Source of the DNA: Solen grandis
Lineage: Eukaryota; Mollusca; Bivalvia; Adapedonta; Solenidae
Length of the DNA: 64,000 nt
Assembly: GCA_021229015.1 (NCBI GenBank)
Contig: CM037789.1
Location: 27,969,749-28,033,748, forward strand
Direction of reading: 5' to 3'
Below, in pieces: positions 22,814-35,960 of this stretch; position 1 is the stretch's first letter; every line of letters begins with the position of its first letter. The notes under the pieces were generated by a model. That model ran no database searches. It was not told where the DNA came from and saw only the letters and a program-made list of their open reading frames with translations. A program made the position numbers and the translations under genes.

Positions 22814-23790
22814 CTGGAAGGAAATTTCAGAACACATGATTTTTTAATAATTTTTTATTTGGTACTCTACAATACAGAGTCATTACATGTCCCTCATTTA
22901 TACAACTTGAAACTGAACTTAACATAACTAGAGACGGATATTATACAACATTTCTATGGCTCAAATTATTAGTTACTCTGCAAGCAGAGGTGACACATAG
23001 GGATCACTTTTTTTGTCATCTGTCCGTCTGTCAATCACAACTTTACCCTCACGCCTCAGCAGTTGACACATGTGTTCCAGAGAACACTTTTGTTAGGTTA
23101 TTAAATGGCCATAACTCTGCATATATTTAGCAAAGAAAAGCTCAGCGTCTATTTTGCTTGCTGGTGACCAATCCTGAAAAGTTGTATGACTCTTGCTCAT
23201 ACAGTTTTGGAAATATAATTGTCAATTCTAGAGACATAACTCTGAAAATGTAGCACGATTGAAACGATACATGGGTTCTTCATAAAACAATATGTTGAAA
23301 ATCAGAACACAAAACAAGAGAGCCATAAAGCCAAAAAAAATATATGTGTGGTTCATGTAACTCGACCAACCCTAATATTTTTGAGGACGAGTGACATTTA
23401 AACTGGACTTTAAAAAAGCATAGAATGGATCCTTAATATCTTGTATTGGTATACAAATTTACCAATTAATCAGGCAAACCCGTCAAATGTAAATAAAAAT
23501 ATTTGACTAGTTCTCCAGTGTCGATTATCTGAGACCAATCTAACGCTTGAATCGGATAATGTAATAAACCCGTCAGCTAGCAGGTGCGCGACCTTGCCTT
23601 TGTCAGATTAAACTTCACATGTTTTATAACGGGGATAGGAGGACTGTATGTTGTTATTACAATTATCTGGTACATTGAGTTTAGTATTTAATTATTGATC
23701 AAGGTTATAGTAGACTCATTTGTAAAATCATATTGAATAGTCTGTTAGCTCTCCAGGATCAGAAAAATTAGCGGTATGATAGCAAATTCT
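22814..23790. other. Upstream region of paralog 1, no gene seen
   Basis: It is AT-rich, with no ORF of interest and no clear TATA or initiator context that I would call. Confidence 0.5.
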
Positions 23791-24336
23791 TAACAAGAGG
23801 GCCATGATGGCCCTGAATCGCTCACATGAGAAACATTGCCCTCATTGACAACACTTGTATTACGAGTCATAGTGAATAATAATCTATGCAGAAGTACAGC
23901 AAGATCACCAAAATTAAACACAAAAACTGTACCTGCCATTCAAACTTTGAAGGCCTTGTGGTTTCTGACAAGAAAATTTTTCTATTTTTCTTATATAAGT
24001 CTATGTAAAATCAAGTGACCCCTGGGGCGGGACCAATTTTGACCCCAGGGCCATTATTTGCCACACACTAAATATCTAAGCTCTGAGGCTTGCTGTTTCG
24101 GAGAACAAATTTTTTCCCTGTAACTAGATAAACAACGAACCTGATCCATTTGAAAAACTTGGGTAGAACTTCATGTAAGAGCATCCCAGGCAATTTTCAT
24201 CAAATTTGGCCAAGAGGTTTAGGAGAGATGTTAATTAAAGAAAATCATTGACGCCAGACGCACGCACGCATGATGGACGCCGAAAAAAAGGCAATCACAA
24301 TAGCTCACCATAAGCATGTTGCGCTCAGGTGAGCTA
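23791..24336 (-). mobile_element. Short R1-family element, one alpha unit
   Basis: The ends are taacaagagggccatgatgg + cgctcacatgag and gttgcgctcaggtgagcta. There is a single alpha core unit (tgacccctggggcgggacc). This is the most compact complete R1 copy in the window. Confidence 0.8.
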
Positions 24337-24657
24337 AAAAATGCTTAAGTTAGTCAACCAGCTAGAGACCTAATTTTTCAAAGGATCTGAAAAGCTTAAG
24401 CAATATGGTATTGGACCATAAGATTATATTAATATGAAGTGCTAAACAAAAAACATGTCTAATGACGCAAAACTGGGTTTTCAAGGGTCGCCCCAGGCAA
24501 CCAGACTTGCTTTTATATCAAACCCTGTCGTAGAACCAAACTTATGACACACATATTAACATATATAACACCCTTGTCACCCAAGCGCTTATGTTTATAA
24601 ATCTTTTTTAGCCATGCATATATAAGAACGTATATATATTACCTTCTGGAATGTTGA

Positions 24658-24704
24658 TGACGTCATGATTCTTTGATGACATCATAATATGATAGATGAC
24701 ATCA
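24658..24704. promoter_or_regulatory. Cluster of three CRE-like palindromes
   Basis: TGACGTCA at 24658-24665 and TGACATCA at 24677-24684 and 24697-24704 all sit within 47 bp. TGACGTCA is the consensus CREB/ATF site. The cluster lies about 1.9 kb upstream of paralog 1. Function is not shown, and it may be part of an unrecognised repeat. Confidence 0.35.
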
Positions 24705-25094
24705 TCAGCACAGCGGAATGAAGTCAGACACTGCAATTTTAGATAGGATGGTAAATAGTTATTTCCCTCAACAAAGGAAGTTATCTGAAAAACAAAAAGC
24801 TATTTTTGTAATGGTGACCTTGACCCTATTGACCTTAAAATCGATTCCAATCTTCCTTATTCCGAAAGGTATCTATCTACTAGATCTGATCATCATACCT
24901 CACTCCTAAAAGAAGTTATTTGACGGAAATTAATCTATTTTGAGTAACAGTGAACTTAACTCTATCAACTTGAAAAAAATCGTAACAATCCCAATCTTCT
25001 TATTCCCGTAACATACAAACCTTCCAAGTATGAAAACAGTCTCTCAATTCTAATAGGAATTATTCGATGGAAGTGACCTGTTTGACGTATGTAT

Positions 25095-25196
25095 CTGGTT
25101 GAAAAAAATAATTAAGAAGAATTTTGAACTGGTTGAAAAAAATAATTAAGAAGAATTTTGAACTGGTTGAAAAAAATAATTAAGAAGAATTTTAAA
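25095..25196. repeat. 34-bp tandem repeat, three copies
   Basis: Units beginning ctggttgaaaaaaataatta start at 25095, 25129 and 25163 and are nearly identical. Confidence 0.9.
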
Positions 25197-25199
25197 ATT

Positions 25200-26704
25200 A
25201 TCTATATATATAGTTCAGATAGAAAATAGGTATCACCTCAAATTTCAAGGGATCAACTTTCTTTTATCAATTAATGTAGAGGGCTATAAGGTGATCATTT
25301 GTGTCAAATGAAATTGAATTCTGATGATTGGTTTCATAGATAATTGGTTTCATGAAAGAGAAAATGAAATTTACTATTATTTTCTATAAAGGGTATATAA
25401 TTAGGAAACTAGCTGACACCCTAGGGGACTCATTTTTCCAGGGATCAGTTTTATTTCAGAGATTATATTAGACAATTCACAAGGTGAACATTTGTGCCCA
25501 ATGATATCAAATTGTGACCATTGGTTTCACAAATGAAGAAATTTGAAATTATCTATAAAGATACTAGGCGACCCCCAGGGGCCTCATTCGTCAATGGGTC
25601 AACCTCATTTTAGATATTATGATAGAGGGCCATGTCGTGACCATCTGTGACAAACGAAATTAAATTCTGACCATTGGTTTCAAGAGGATTTTTAAATAAC
25701 ATTATGTTATTTGCCATGGCAACCAGAGTTCAGCTCATGGATTAAGTTTATCTAAGCAAAGTTTGTGACTACCTTAGGATCGCTCATACCAAGTTCGGGT
25801 GAATACAGACGAAGAATGACCACTATCTCAACTTCAGTATGTTGTTCTCTGGTGAGCTAAAATAGCTGACCATCTGGAGGCCTCAATTTTAAAGGGAACA
25901 ACATTACTTGAGCAATAACAGTAGAGGACCAAGGTTATCATAAGTGCACAACTAAACTGAATTCTAAAAATCAATCTATATTATTATAAAGTATATAAGG
26001 AAACTAACAGCCCCTCTATCTTGAGGCCTAATAAGTCTAGGGAGCAACTTTACTTTTGAAAAGATATATAGTAGAGGACCATGAGGTGACCATTTATGTC
26101 AAATGAATTAAATTCTTACCACTGATTTCATAGATTTATGTTAATTTCATTATACAGAATAGTATAAAGGAAACTAGCTGACCTACTTGGGGGCTTAATT
26201 TTCAAGATATCAAATTTATTTTAGCATCAATAGCTAAAATAAATTGAGACTATTAATGCCCCCTGACCATTGGTTTCATAGAAGCCATAGATATAAATAT
26301 AGAATATACAATTATAAGGAAACTAGCAGACCCCCTAGGGACCTCATCTCATTTTCAAGAAAACTTTACTACAGTAATTTTTGTAGAGGACCATAAGATG
26401 ACCGTGAAAATTACAATTACGTTCTGACCATCGATTAAGAGAAGAATATTTCCTTTTTGTTTTATTAAATAAAATAATTTTGTATGACAATTCAAAATTA
26501 TTTTAGCTAATCTAATTTATTTTGTGATGAGCCTCCCAAGGATCATTCATACAAAGTTTCACAAATTTGTTCTTGTTAGTTTCAGAGAATATGATATTTG
26601 AATCAAATTGATGACGATGGATGACTGACAACCAACAAAGACAAACGGAGTCCGAGTGTGATCCTAAAAGTTCCCCTTGAGCACGTGCTTTGATGAGCTA
26701 AAAG
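25200..26704 (+). repeat. Tandem-core repeat (R1-related, epsilon core)
   Basis: There are several units of roughly 150-200 bp sharing ggaaactagctgaccccc, ggggcctcatttttcaaggg, gtagaggaccatgaggtgac and accattggtttcatag. R1-like ends occur at 25845-25860 (ctctggtgagctaa) and 26675-26702 (cttgagcacgtgctttgatg). A further stretch of the same core lies at 27580-27690, with a diverged one near 28100-28200. Confidence 0.6.
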
Positions 26705-26815
26705 GTGAGTGATAACTACAGCTATCAATGAAGTTGCTACAATGCCTTGACTCAATAATTTAACCAAGCGGGAGAATGCCTAATTAAAGCCATTCAGGGA
26801 ATTTGATTTTATTGT

Positions 26816-26854
26816 TGTAGCGGTAAATTATTCAGCCGAATAATTTGCGCTACA
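26816..26854. repeat. Near-perfect 39-bp palindrome
   Basis: tgtagcggtaaattattc and gaataatttgcgctaca pair across a 3-5 nt centre. The role is unknown; it may be a relic of a MITE. Confidence 0.6.
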
Positions 26855-28199
26855 TCTCTATATTTTTCTTTCTTCTTCTCCATCTCTCTCTCTCTCCGTT
26901 TATGTTTTACACACAATTCATGTTGATATGTATGAAGTTATGTTCTGTCTGTGTCAATTAAAAATTATGTTTAATAAGTTTCATTTATATTTCGCTAATT
27001 TTGTGTATCTCGAAAAAGTATAGTATCTAGATATAAATTCCTTTCATAACTTTGATATCTGGCATATGTCATGACTAATTAGTTTATTGCAATTTCAATG
27101 TCTGACACCTTTAATGGCTTCATTGATTATACCTTTGGCCATCTAGCGGCATGATAAGTTTTGTTAATCCGCTTCGTCAGTTTTATGGCTTTTCAGTGAC
27201 TCCGCCCACAAAGGCGTGATTGGCATATCTGTTTATTCTGTAATGTGTTATAATAGTTGTTGATTTTGATGGTAAAAAAAAGAAAAGAAAGGGATTCTAG
27301 TTTTAACACCCGTCCTGTGCAGAAGTCTGTCAGGAAAATCTTAACAGATTTGATGTCAAATATCGTACTTTAAACTTATACAAAATAATGTATATTACTA
27401 ACTGATTGGATATATCTGTGTTGAAATATAGTTATTCAACAACACAGTGACTTTGCATTTTATACATCCAGAAGTGTAACCACGGAAGGAAAGTTATTAC
27501 GGACTACCGGATCCCTAATCTTTCCCATTTTCACCGGGTTACCATTACCTTGTTACAGCAAACTTTAAAGATATAGACTAAGGAACATTTAGCCATCACC
27601 CTAGGGGCCTCATTTTTCAAGGGATCAATTTTAATGATTATAGTAGAGGGCTATGAGGTGACTGTTTTTGCCAAATGAAATTCAATACTGCGAATTGGAT
27701 TTATAAGCAACATTAATGATTTAATAACAATAACCAACTGCTGCTTTATTTCTGCTTTATTCCAAATATTGACAAAAGGTGGCTAGTTTAGCACCGTCCA
27801 TTTCAGCAACCTGGCCCCCACCTGTGGCAGCCATGACCAGGAAGTGAGGCTTGCAAAGCAGTTCTGTGGAATTGAGGGAATCTGTAAGGCTGACAGCAAG
27901 CAAGGTGGTCATTGTCGAGACTGTACAAGCTAAGTGGTACAACGGGCAACCTCTGCCAGTACAATTGATAGTGAATGCTAGTATAAGGGAGGTATGGTAA
28001 CCAGTGAACACAGACTCAAATCAGTTGAGACAGGAGCAGACCGTCTATACACTGAGGTGTTCACCCTGGTTAAAATCTGCGAATTATTTGGGCCAGATTA
28101 TTCAAGGGATGAACTTAAATTAAGCAATTATTGTAAGGATCCATATGGTGACAATTCATGCTAAATTAAAATCTCACCATACATGGTTACCAAAATTTG

Positions 28200-29870
28200 G
28201 CAAGTGCGTGCTTTACGCCAAACGCCACCATCTTTGGGGTCAAGCGTGACTATTTTGCATTTAAGCAAATAGGGTTCTCAAAGTGTTCAATGTAATATTG
28301 GTCTTTGATTTAGTCAAATACCTCTTTGGATTAGTATACATGTATATAATTATGTTCTTTTAAACTTTAATGTTATATTAAGTACCAGCATATGTAATAA
28401 ATATTTTTAACATGATTTTTTTTTCCATGTTAATGTAATAATTGATCGTTAATCGTGTGCTGATGTATAAACTACATTTGGTATCATCGGACTCCACATC
28501 AGTATAGTTCTTATACTCATGAACATCAACATTAGTAGTTAAACATCGATTTTAATTTTAATTTATCTGAAAGTTGCAGACATTGCAGAAGTGACTTTAT
28601 TTATGTGCACACTTTAAAAGCCCCATTCTTGTATCAACTTTTAAATATCAATTATACATAACCGTATCAGTAGCACTTGAAGACCCTCTAGATTGCCGCC
28701 ATGGTCAGTTATGCTCGAGTAATGACGTCATATGAAAACTTATAAAACTATGTACTATCTAGAACACTGCATTAAGTTATACAAAAGAATGTCGATATAG
28801 AATCGAAGTAGCCTAAACCGTCTACAACCTAGACTGGAAAATACCATGAAAACGGCCAAAGAAACCTCGTGTTTATATGGACAGGTGACCTAAGTGAACA
28901 TGTCAGATGCCTAGACTTCCTTACTTACCTTAAATAGACAAAAAGGCTGATGCTTCATTTAGTCTACATCTTAAATAACACATCCTTACCTTGAACACAT
29001 TGACATCAAGTAATTACATCTCATTTGAATAGAATTATCACCAAGAGTATTCAGTGGAGGTTTCGTTTCCCACTCTCTGTGGAAATCCCCTTTCAGGAAC
29101 GTTAATTTATATGAAATATTCTTGAAAATGTAGTTACGCCCCCTTCCAATTTATTAGTTTATTACCCGACCCTATTTTTGGAAAGTCGGATACCAGAAAT
29201 TACGTTGTATGATACTCGCATATATTTTGTTGTTGGAAACGCGGCGTCAGTATGAAATAGGTTTTCATTTTGCAAATGGAGCCGCATAATCAAAACAGGG
29301 AGCAACTACTATTATTATTGTAAAATAAAAACCAGTAATATGTTCAAAAGAAACACTTTATGGATCAATTATTTGCATTAACTGATGAAAATAAATAACA
29401 AGATTCAAAATATTCAGGTCTTGAATCGTTATTAAAAAGAAACTGGACACATATAATGTGTATCTGATGACTTCTCTTTAAATTCATATGCAACGGCAGA
29501 GATTTGAACACCTAGACCTCCGTGGCAACAGGTTTTAAAACTTGGTAAACGTACCTTCCAAGCAACCCGATTCATTAAAGCTTAGAATTTATTTTTTCAA
29601 AGATGTTTTGAGATCTTAAAATATTCAGAATTCAGATACAAATCGTCAACTTGAAAAATCAATGAAAAGGCAGTTTAATAACAGTAATATGTAAAAGTCA
29701 ATGCCTCGAAGTGAGCGCAGATTATATTGTCTTGACTTGGCATGGGTTTATTACTGCCTCTAGTAGTCTCTTTTGATAGTACGTGCTACTGGACTTTTCC
29801 TAGAGTATCGAGTTCACCAGAAGAAGACGAGACTACAATCCTCAACTTTAGATTAAATATACTCCCTAAT
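28200..29870. other. AT-rich intergenic sequence, nothing recognised
   Basis: No ORF, splice-bounded exon or known repeat terminus was seen. A single TGACGTCA lies at 28723-28730. Confidence 0.5.
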
Positions 29871-30300
29871 GCATCAATATGTTCCTTTCAAATATAATAA
29901 GCTGTCAATGGTAATTGAAAACAATAAAAAAAAGTCCAAAACCAACAAAATCTATTTCCATAATGACGTCTTCACTTGTCACTATTGAAGTCTGTCACGT
30001 GTATGGTGGACATTAAGAGATAATATCTATAAACAAAAGTTGTAATGAAGTTATGTGTTCTACGTAACAGCACATATTGGTGTGTAAGATTTAAGATGAT
30101 CCAAATGAGAACAAGAAACATCATACTCATAGTGGTTATACATCTGGGGATACATTTGTTTTTTCCAGACATTTGTACCCCTTCATTTAGAGAGCCCTAC
30201 AATTTTGTGGGTACATGGCCAATTTTGTGAGTAAAAAAACCTGCAAGGAATATATGGGCATGCTGTATTGTGATAATTGTCAAGTGTTAATTTTGCTTTA
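29871..30300 (+). repeat. Dispersed repeat, copy 1 of a foldback family
   Basis: It shares blocks with 35580-35960 in the same order: gtcaatggtaattgaaaaca, then a TCTATTTCCATA-like block, then cctacaattttgtgg, tacatggccaattttgtgag and taaaaaaacct. The two ORFs on opposite strands here are by-products. Confidence 0.6.
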
Positions 30301-31010
30301 ACAGCAACTAAATGACATCCTATATAGTAATGTTGAGAAGTGCATCAAACATGCATTATTTTAAGAACTGTTCTTTGTTCAGTGAATCCAATAATCGATA
30401 AAGTGAGCGGTTGCACCCTTGTTATATTGCAGAGAGAAATCAGGGTACCAAATTGCAATTGCTAATGGTCGCCTTCACTGAACGCTTGGCAGCTGTTGGC
30501 TTACATAAATCTATTATCGTCTGCTAGTTATCGGTAGATTTAACGGGTCGTTTGGAAAAAAAATAGATGAAAGAAACATAAAATGGTATTAATTTGATAC
30601 ATTTTTATCAATAGAATGTTTTTATCCTTTTCCATTACTTTTAAGAAAAAAAAATAACTGTTTGGAAACAAGGATCAATAAATTTTGCGAATTATTGGTG
30701 TTTTCCTGTCAAAATACGTCACGCTCGATGTAAAATATCTCATTAATGTATGTAGCACGATAATACAAATATGGTCCCTGATGAATTAAAGCATCGATGG
30801 CTAGAAAAACCTTGAGACCCCCTTCCCCTTACAAAATAGTCTTGCATTTTGCATGACATAAATGAATCAATTCAATTAATCCTCACACTTTATGGATATA
30901 TGAAGAATACAACCACTTGGAGAGGATAAGCAATGTAAACCAAACTTGTTAACAATTGACTTCTCTGTAAATTATGTAAGACCAGAGACTTTATTTCTTT
31001 TAAAAAGACT

Positions 31011-31232
31011 AGGCTGACTTTAACACTCACTCAGCCTCTCACCGCGTCGGTGTCCGAATCCAAGCAGGGTCATTCGGATTTTCATGTGAGGAAGCCTTCA
31101 AGCTGGCTTGCGGTAGGTCGGTTGTTCTACTAGGATGCCTCCGTGCATTCGTGGTCTTCCTCCACCTGTAACTAGCTGGACGTCGCTACATGACTGAAAT
31201 ACTGTCGAAGCGACGGTAAACTCAAATAGTCA
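31011..31232 (+). mobile_element. tRNA-derived SINE, family B (head partly lost)
   Basis: It contains ctcactcagcctctcaccgc, a decayed B box (tgtccgaatccaagc), catgtgaggaagccttcaag, ttgcggtaggtcggttgttc, agctggacgtcgctacatga and the tail ctgaaatactgtcgaagcga. Confidence 0.75.
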
Positions 31233-31596
31233 AGTCAAAAAGACTAAATAATGAATAAAAAGAAATGGTGTTTTTTGTAACAGGGGATAAAGACATAAAC
31301 ATAATCAAACAGAAGGTCACTAAATTGAATAAAAACCTTTATATAGTAAATTGCATATTTACAGGATGCATGTTATCCAAACCTGAATGATCAAGCATAA
31401 ATAATAAAAATAAAAATTGCAAATTTATACAAAGGAATTGTGTGTTTTACCAATAACATGACCAAAATTACATCTTAATACTTTAACAAAGCCCATGCAT
31501 ATAAGTTACCAACATACAAAATAACCATAATTATCTCAGGGTCGAAGTATACATTTTATGAGTGGAATTTTGTCAGCTGTGTAAAAAGAAAGATAT

Positions 31597-31599
<3 letters not shown>

Positions 31600-31634
<35 letters not shown>
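31600..31634. repeat. (GA)n microsatellite
   Basis: It is an uninterrupted AG run of about 35 bases. Confidence 0.95.
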
Positions 31635-31637
<3 letters not shown>

Positions 31638-32760
31638 GTGGGTCTTACTGTGACAAAGAATCATAGATGAACATATCTAAACAACATGCATAGATAAACT
31701 TCATCTTAAATATAAGAATCTTCCTGAAAATCTTTTGGAGCTTAATTTACTTTATTATTGAGAGAGATCTAATCTAGAGTACATGTAGATACCTAAGATT
31801 TATCATAATGATAAAGCAATATATACTAGTAGGTACGATCAGATCCGAGAGATTTTCGAGAAGAACCTAAGCGGTTTATGCATGTTTTTTTAATCATAAA
31901 TGTCACAGTGACTAACACATAATTATATATTTTGCCCATCTCGAGCTGCGCTCGCTATAAACAAAGCAGACGAATGATTTTGATACGGGCAAGGTCGCAT
32001 GAGTAACCATTTTTTTCAACGTCATTGAAATATGCGTATCTTATTTTTACTTTAATATAAAATGTTTCTGTTAGAAAAAAAAATTCTAGTGCGTTTATCA
32101 TGTAAAACTATTAAATACTATTAGTATCGAGTTATATATATATTATAATTGTAATGTCAAAGTCAATATTTCACCAATCATAGGCACGTAAATTCGTAAA
32201 CTTGATATTTTTTCTGTCATGCCGAATAATGAAGGGGAGATAACTGCATGGAGATTGGGACTAAGACTACAGTTACCTGTCCTTGGTCCGGATGTGCCTG
32301 CACAGAAAATAGTGACCCTATTTAATGTTGAATTATAGTTTTTGCTTGAAAGACATGCAATAAAGGATTAAATCCTATAGGACAAAGTTAAAATAGTCAG
32401 AAAATGACAAATTTGGAGGCCTTATTGCACAAAAAACTTAAAAGTTGAGCATTGCTGAGAGGAGAATTTTTGAGAAAATTGGTATGAAATGGCCGACCTG
32501 TGCACTAAACTCATACGTATGTTATTTAGCCTTAAATGAGTCACAAAGTAGTCGGGTTATCCCATGTTTAAAATGGACAGAATTATTTCTCTTAACAGAT
32601 CTTTCTAATGAGGGTAAGCTTTGATGTCAAATTTCCTTACAGAAATTGTCATTTGTATATGTGCTTATAAAGAAAATATAGTAAAATTAATTGTGGTCTT
32701 AGACCATGTACGATTTCTCCAGTGGTAAACTTTCAAAATGGCGACTGACGACAGTTTTCA

Positions 32761-33053
32761 AAGCGTTAGTATTTGAACAAAAAGTTACAATTACGCGTAA
32801 CTGTAGAGCTCGCTTCGCGAGCCTGCCTTCGGCCTGGCTCGAGCTGCGCTCGCTATTACAAAGCGTTAGTATTTGAACAAAAATTTACAACTACGCGTAA
32901 CTGTAGAGCTCGCTTTGCGAGCCTCCCTTCGGCCCGTCTCGAGCTGCGCTCGCTTTTACAAAGCGTTAGTATTTGAACAAAAATTTACAATGACGCGTAA
33001 CTGTAGAGCTCGCGAAACCCTCGGCCTGTCTCGAGCTGCGCTCGCTATTACAG
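32761..33053 (+). repeat. 100-bp GC-rich satellite, three units
   Basis: Units start at 32761, 32861 and 32961 (aagcgttagtatttgaacaa). Each has an AT-rich first half and a GC-rich second half with the hairpin gctcgcttcgcgagc and ctcgagctgcgctcgct. The third unit has an internal deletion. A fragment of the same second half occurs at 31940-31960. The two overlapping ORFs are frame effects of the 100-bp period. Confidence 0.85.
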
Positions 33054-33059
33054 CATAAT

Positions 33060-34165
33060 GCAGAGAGTGTAAAAACACAAACACTATACATGTCTAATTT
33101 ACGGCCTCAGGCCTAATCTGCGGTCCCAGTATGTATAGTGCTTGGAATGGGTAAATTTAACACAACATTACATAGCTTATGCTGTAAAGTCTTGTATATG
33201 TATATTTAATACATATAATAATGCAAAAAGAATGCCATACTCCTACGTCACTTAACATTATCAAGGGAAGTAGATTGTTAATTAATAAATATATTAATAT
33301 ATTAATATTAAAATTCCCTTACCAAATAAAAACTTATCTGTGCTGAATTTTTCGTCATCATTGACCTTGTTCTTGCTGCTGATGATGATGATTTTCTTTA
33401 TATTGACATTAATAACGCCTTAGTCGCTTACTGTCTGGAAATTCCATGCATCTTGCAGACCCTAACTATTCCAGTAATTATATAAGAAATGACTTCTCTG
33501 TTTGGCTTTGCTTTATTTAAGTCGTGCTTCAAAAACATGCGCGGCGTCTTTGATGCTTGGCATCAAAATTTGTCGTGTTTCTGCATTTGAATCATTCACT
33601 ATCTAGAACAGATATTTTAATAGGCCATCTGGATTTTAAATAAATAAATATCCCCCCCCCCAAAAAAAAAACAACAACAAAAAACAAAAAAAACAACAAC
33701 AAAAAACATAATGACCGGACAAATATGTAGAAGGAAAACTGTTAATCATATAGCATGCAGTGTACTGTAATAAGGGAAGTAATTCTTGTAATATTAAAGG
33801 AGTATAATAAAAACAAGTAAAATCCCTTGTTGTGGGAATGAACCTTCAATAGAGTATTTTGTCTGTTATTTAATCCCGTGTAATCGGCTTCGAACCAGAA
33901 CGATGGTACATAGCCCATGCTGTATTTGTATGAAACTGAGTGTAATAAAGATATGTACTGTGCTGTTCTGGTAGCCGGTGTGAAAACTGCTTAATTAGTC
34001 GATTAAATAATAAAAAAAAACATTGTCAAATTATTATAATTTTGTCCTAATAAGTGTAGTATGGGGCCATGTCAATGAATAATGACAGAACACACACATC
34101 CGGGTATCCGATATATTTGTGTACTCGACGGATGAATATTGTTGACATAGAAAGAACACCTATAA
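33060..34165. other. AT-rich intergenic sequence, nothing recognised
   Basis: Poly-C followed by A-rich simple sequence lies at 33651-33708. No coding exon was seen. Confidence 0.5.
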
Positions 34166-34265
34166 NNNNNNNNNNNNNNNNNNNNNNNNNNNNNNNNNNN
34201 NNNNNNNNNNNNNNNNNNNNNNNNNNNNNNNNNNNNNNNNNNNNNNNNNNNNNNNNNNNNNNNNN
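34166..34265. other. Assembly gap of 100 N, followed by a C homopolymer
   Basis: The gap is followed at once by 23 C residues (34266-34288), which probably caused the contig break. Translations spanning it are meaningless. Confidence 0.97.
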
Positions 34266-34288
34266 CCCCCCCCCCCCCCCCCCCCCCC

Positions 34289-35460
34289 AACCCCCGTTTG
34301 ATAGTAGAAACTCTAGCATTTTACTGTTTGCTCCCTATGTTTCCAATTCGTGGTGGTGTGACGACCGTACATTGCGTATATAGGTGGATTATTATACCGT
34401 ACCGACAATTTAGGCGGAAAAGTCTGTTAACGAAAGTTAAGAAAAACGTTTTATTTTGGTCGTTAGCGGACCATAGAGTAAGTTTTTGCATAGGGAAGAT
34501 TGTTATATGTTTGAATAATACTTATTGCATTCATATATGATGTAAAAGTTAAGTGTCACTGAGATGTAGTTCAATATTTGAATGAAAAGTATGTGATTTC
34601 CTTGAGTATCCAGTTCATGCCAGTATACTGAGGGCCACGAATCTCGCGGTAATAACACTTTAACGACGAATAAATTATGAAAAACAACTTATCAAATCTA
34701 ATTGTCTTCAAAAACTGTGACTTTCATCTAATTTCTTCAAAATGACACATTTGTACAACAAAGACATCACTCAATAACAGTTTAATTAGGTCACCAATTG
34801 TCATACTGTGGCAGCCATTTGTAATCAGGGGAGGCTATTAAACTCGCGGTAGACTGGTATAAAAGGCCAATTTTAATTGAAAATAACTAGATTAGATAGT
34901 AATGATGGAAAAATTAGTGGTTTCACAGTCTAATCAATTTGCATAAAATATAATACTTCAAACCTCAGTTTGACAGTTCAAAATTTTGACAGACGACGGA
35001 TGTCAATGTGAAGGATTTAGGTTATTTTAGGAATATGTGAGTGAAAATAATGCTGTTTTTAGATAAAATGTTAAAATCATATTATTTCAATATTTAATTA
35101 CCCAAATTGGTGGCATATTGTCGGAAAATATTTCTTTTGTAAACGTGAAGAAATTGGGTCACGATTGTTTATGTTTACAAAGGCTAGGGGCGCTTTTCTA
35201 AATACCGCGAGTTTAGTGATACCGCGAGATTAATGGCCCCGAGTATATAAGAAGTTATTGCAAGAAAAAGCACAAAACTATCCGCTCTTTTTTGTAGATA
35301 TGTCCCCAAAAGTGCACTCCTATTCATGTTTCTTCTTTCTCAACATTATGATTTCATTTTTTCTTTCATTTTTTTTTTCTGATTTATTACTTTTGTTCCT
35401 TTCATTATCTCACACACAACCCAATATAAATATAGTACCCAAAGAACTAGAGGAGTAACC
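34289..35460. other. AT-rich intergenic sequence, nothing recognised
   Basis: No gene was seen. The phrases attaaactcgcggtagac (near 34850) and ataccgcgagtttagtgat (near 35200) are mutually complementary around a 340-bp interval, so an eroded foldback element may lie here. Confidence 0.4.
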
Positions 35461-35579
35461 ACTGGTTACCAAAGATAAAGAGGAGTAACCACCGGTTACC
35501 AAAGACATATAGTGGTTACTTATGGACACCTATGTGTAGAGTGCACTTCTTGGGCCATATATGCATTTTTGTATTAAAT

Positions 35580-35960
35580 ATATCAACAAATGCATCAATA
35601 TCTTCCCTTCAAATGTCATAAATTGTCAATGGTAATTGAAAACATTTTTTTTAAAAATAACTCAAAATTCAACAAGAAAATATTTCCAAAGTGGCGTCTT
35701 GTGTTCTTGACAGCCAACTCAAAATGAGTGTCACGAGTATCCCAAAAATTGTAGGGACTCTTTACATGAAAGGATACAAAGTTAAGGAAATATAGCAATA
35801 GTATTAGTAGTAATAATTAGTATCCTTTCATATAAATAGTCCCTACAAATTTTGGGTTACATGGGCAATTTTGGGGGTAAAAAAACCTCTATGGGGGTAA
35901 ATGGACATGCTGAGTGCTAATTATCAAGAGTGAAATTTGCTATCAGGTTAATAACGACTA
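35580..35960 (+). repeat. Dispersed foldback repeat, copy 2
   Basis: It is homologous to 29871-30300. Arms gtatcccaaaaattgtaggg / actc and agtccctacaaattttggg, with aaaggata / tatccttt nearest the centre, form an imperfect hairpin between about 35735 and 35865. Just upstream, gaggagtaaccac(t/c)ggttac is directly repeated at 35451 and 35480. Confidence 0.65.

Noticed and set aside
27757..28011. 84-codon minus-strand ORF ending GAKLATFCQYLE
   Set aside because: Composition looks protein-like, but there is no recognisable domain or splice context; possibly an unclassified repeat.
32773..33058. Two overlapping ORFs rich in Ala-Arg-Ser
   Set aside because: They are the same 100-bp satellite read in shifted frames.
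34047..34383. ORFs spanning the second gap
   Set aside because: The translation runs through undetermined bases and a C homopolymer.
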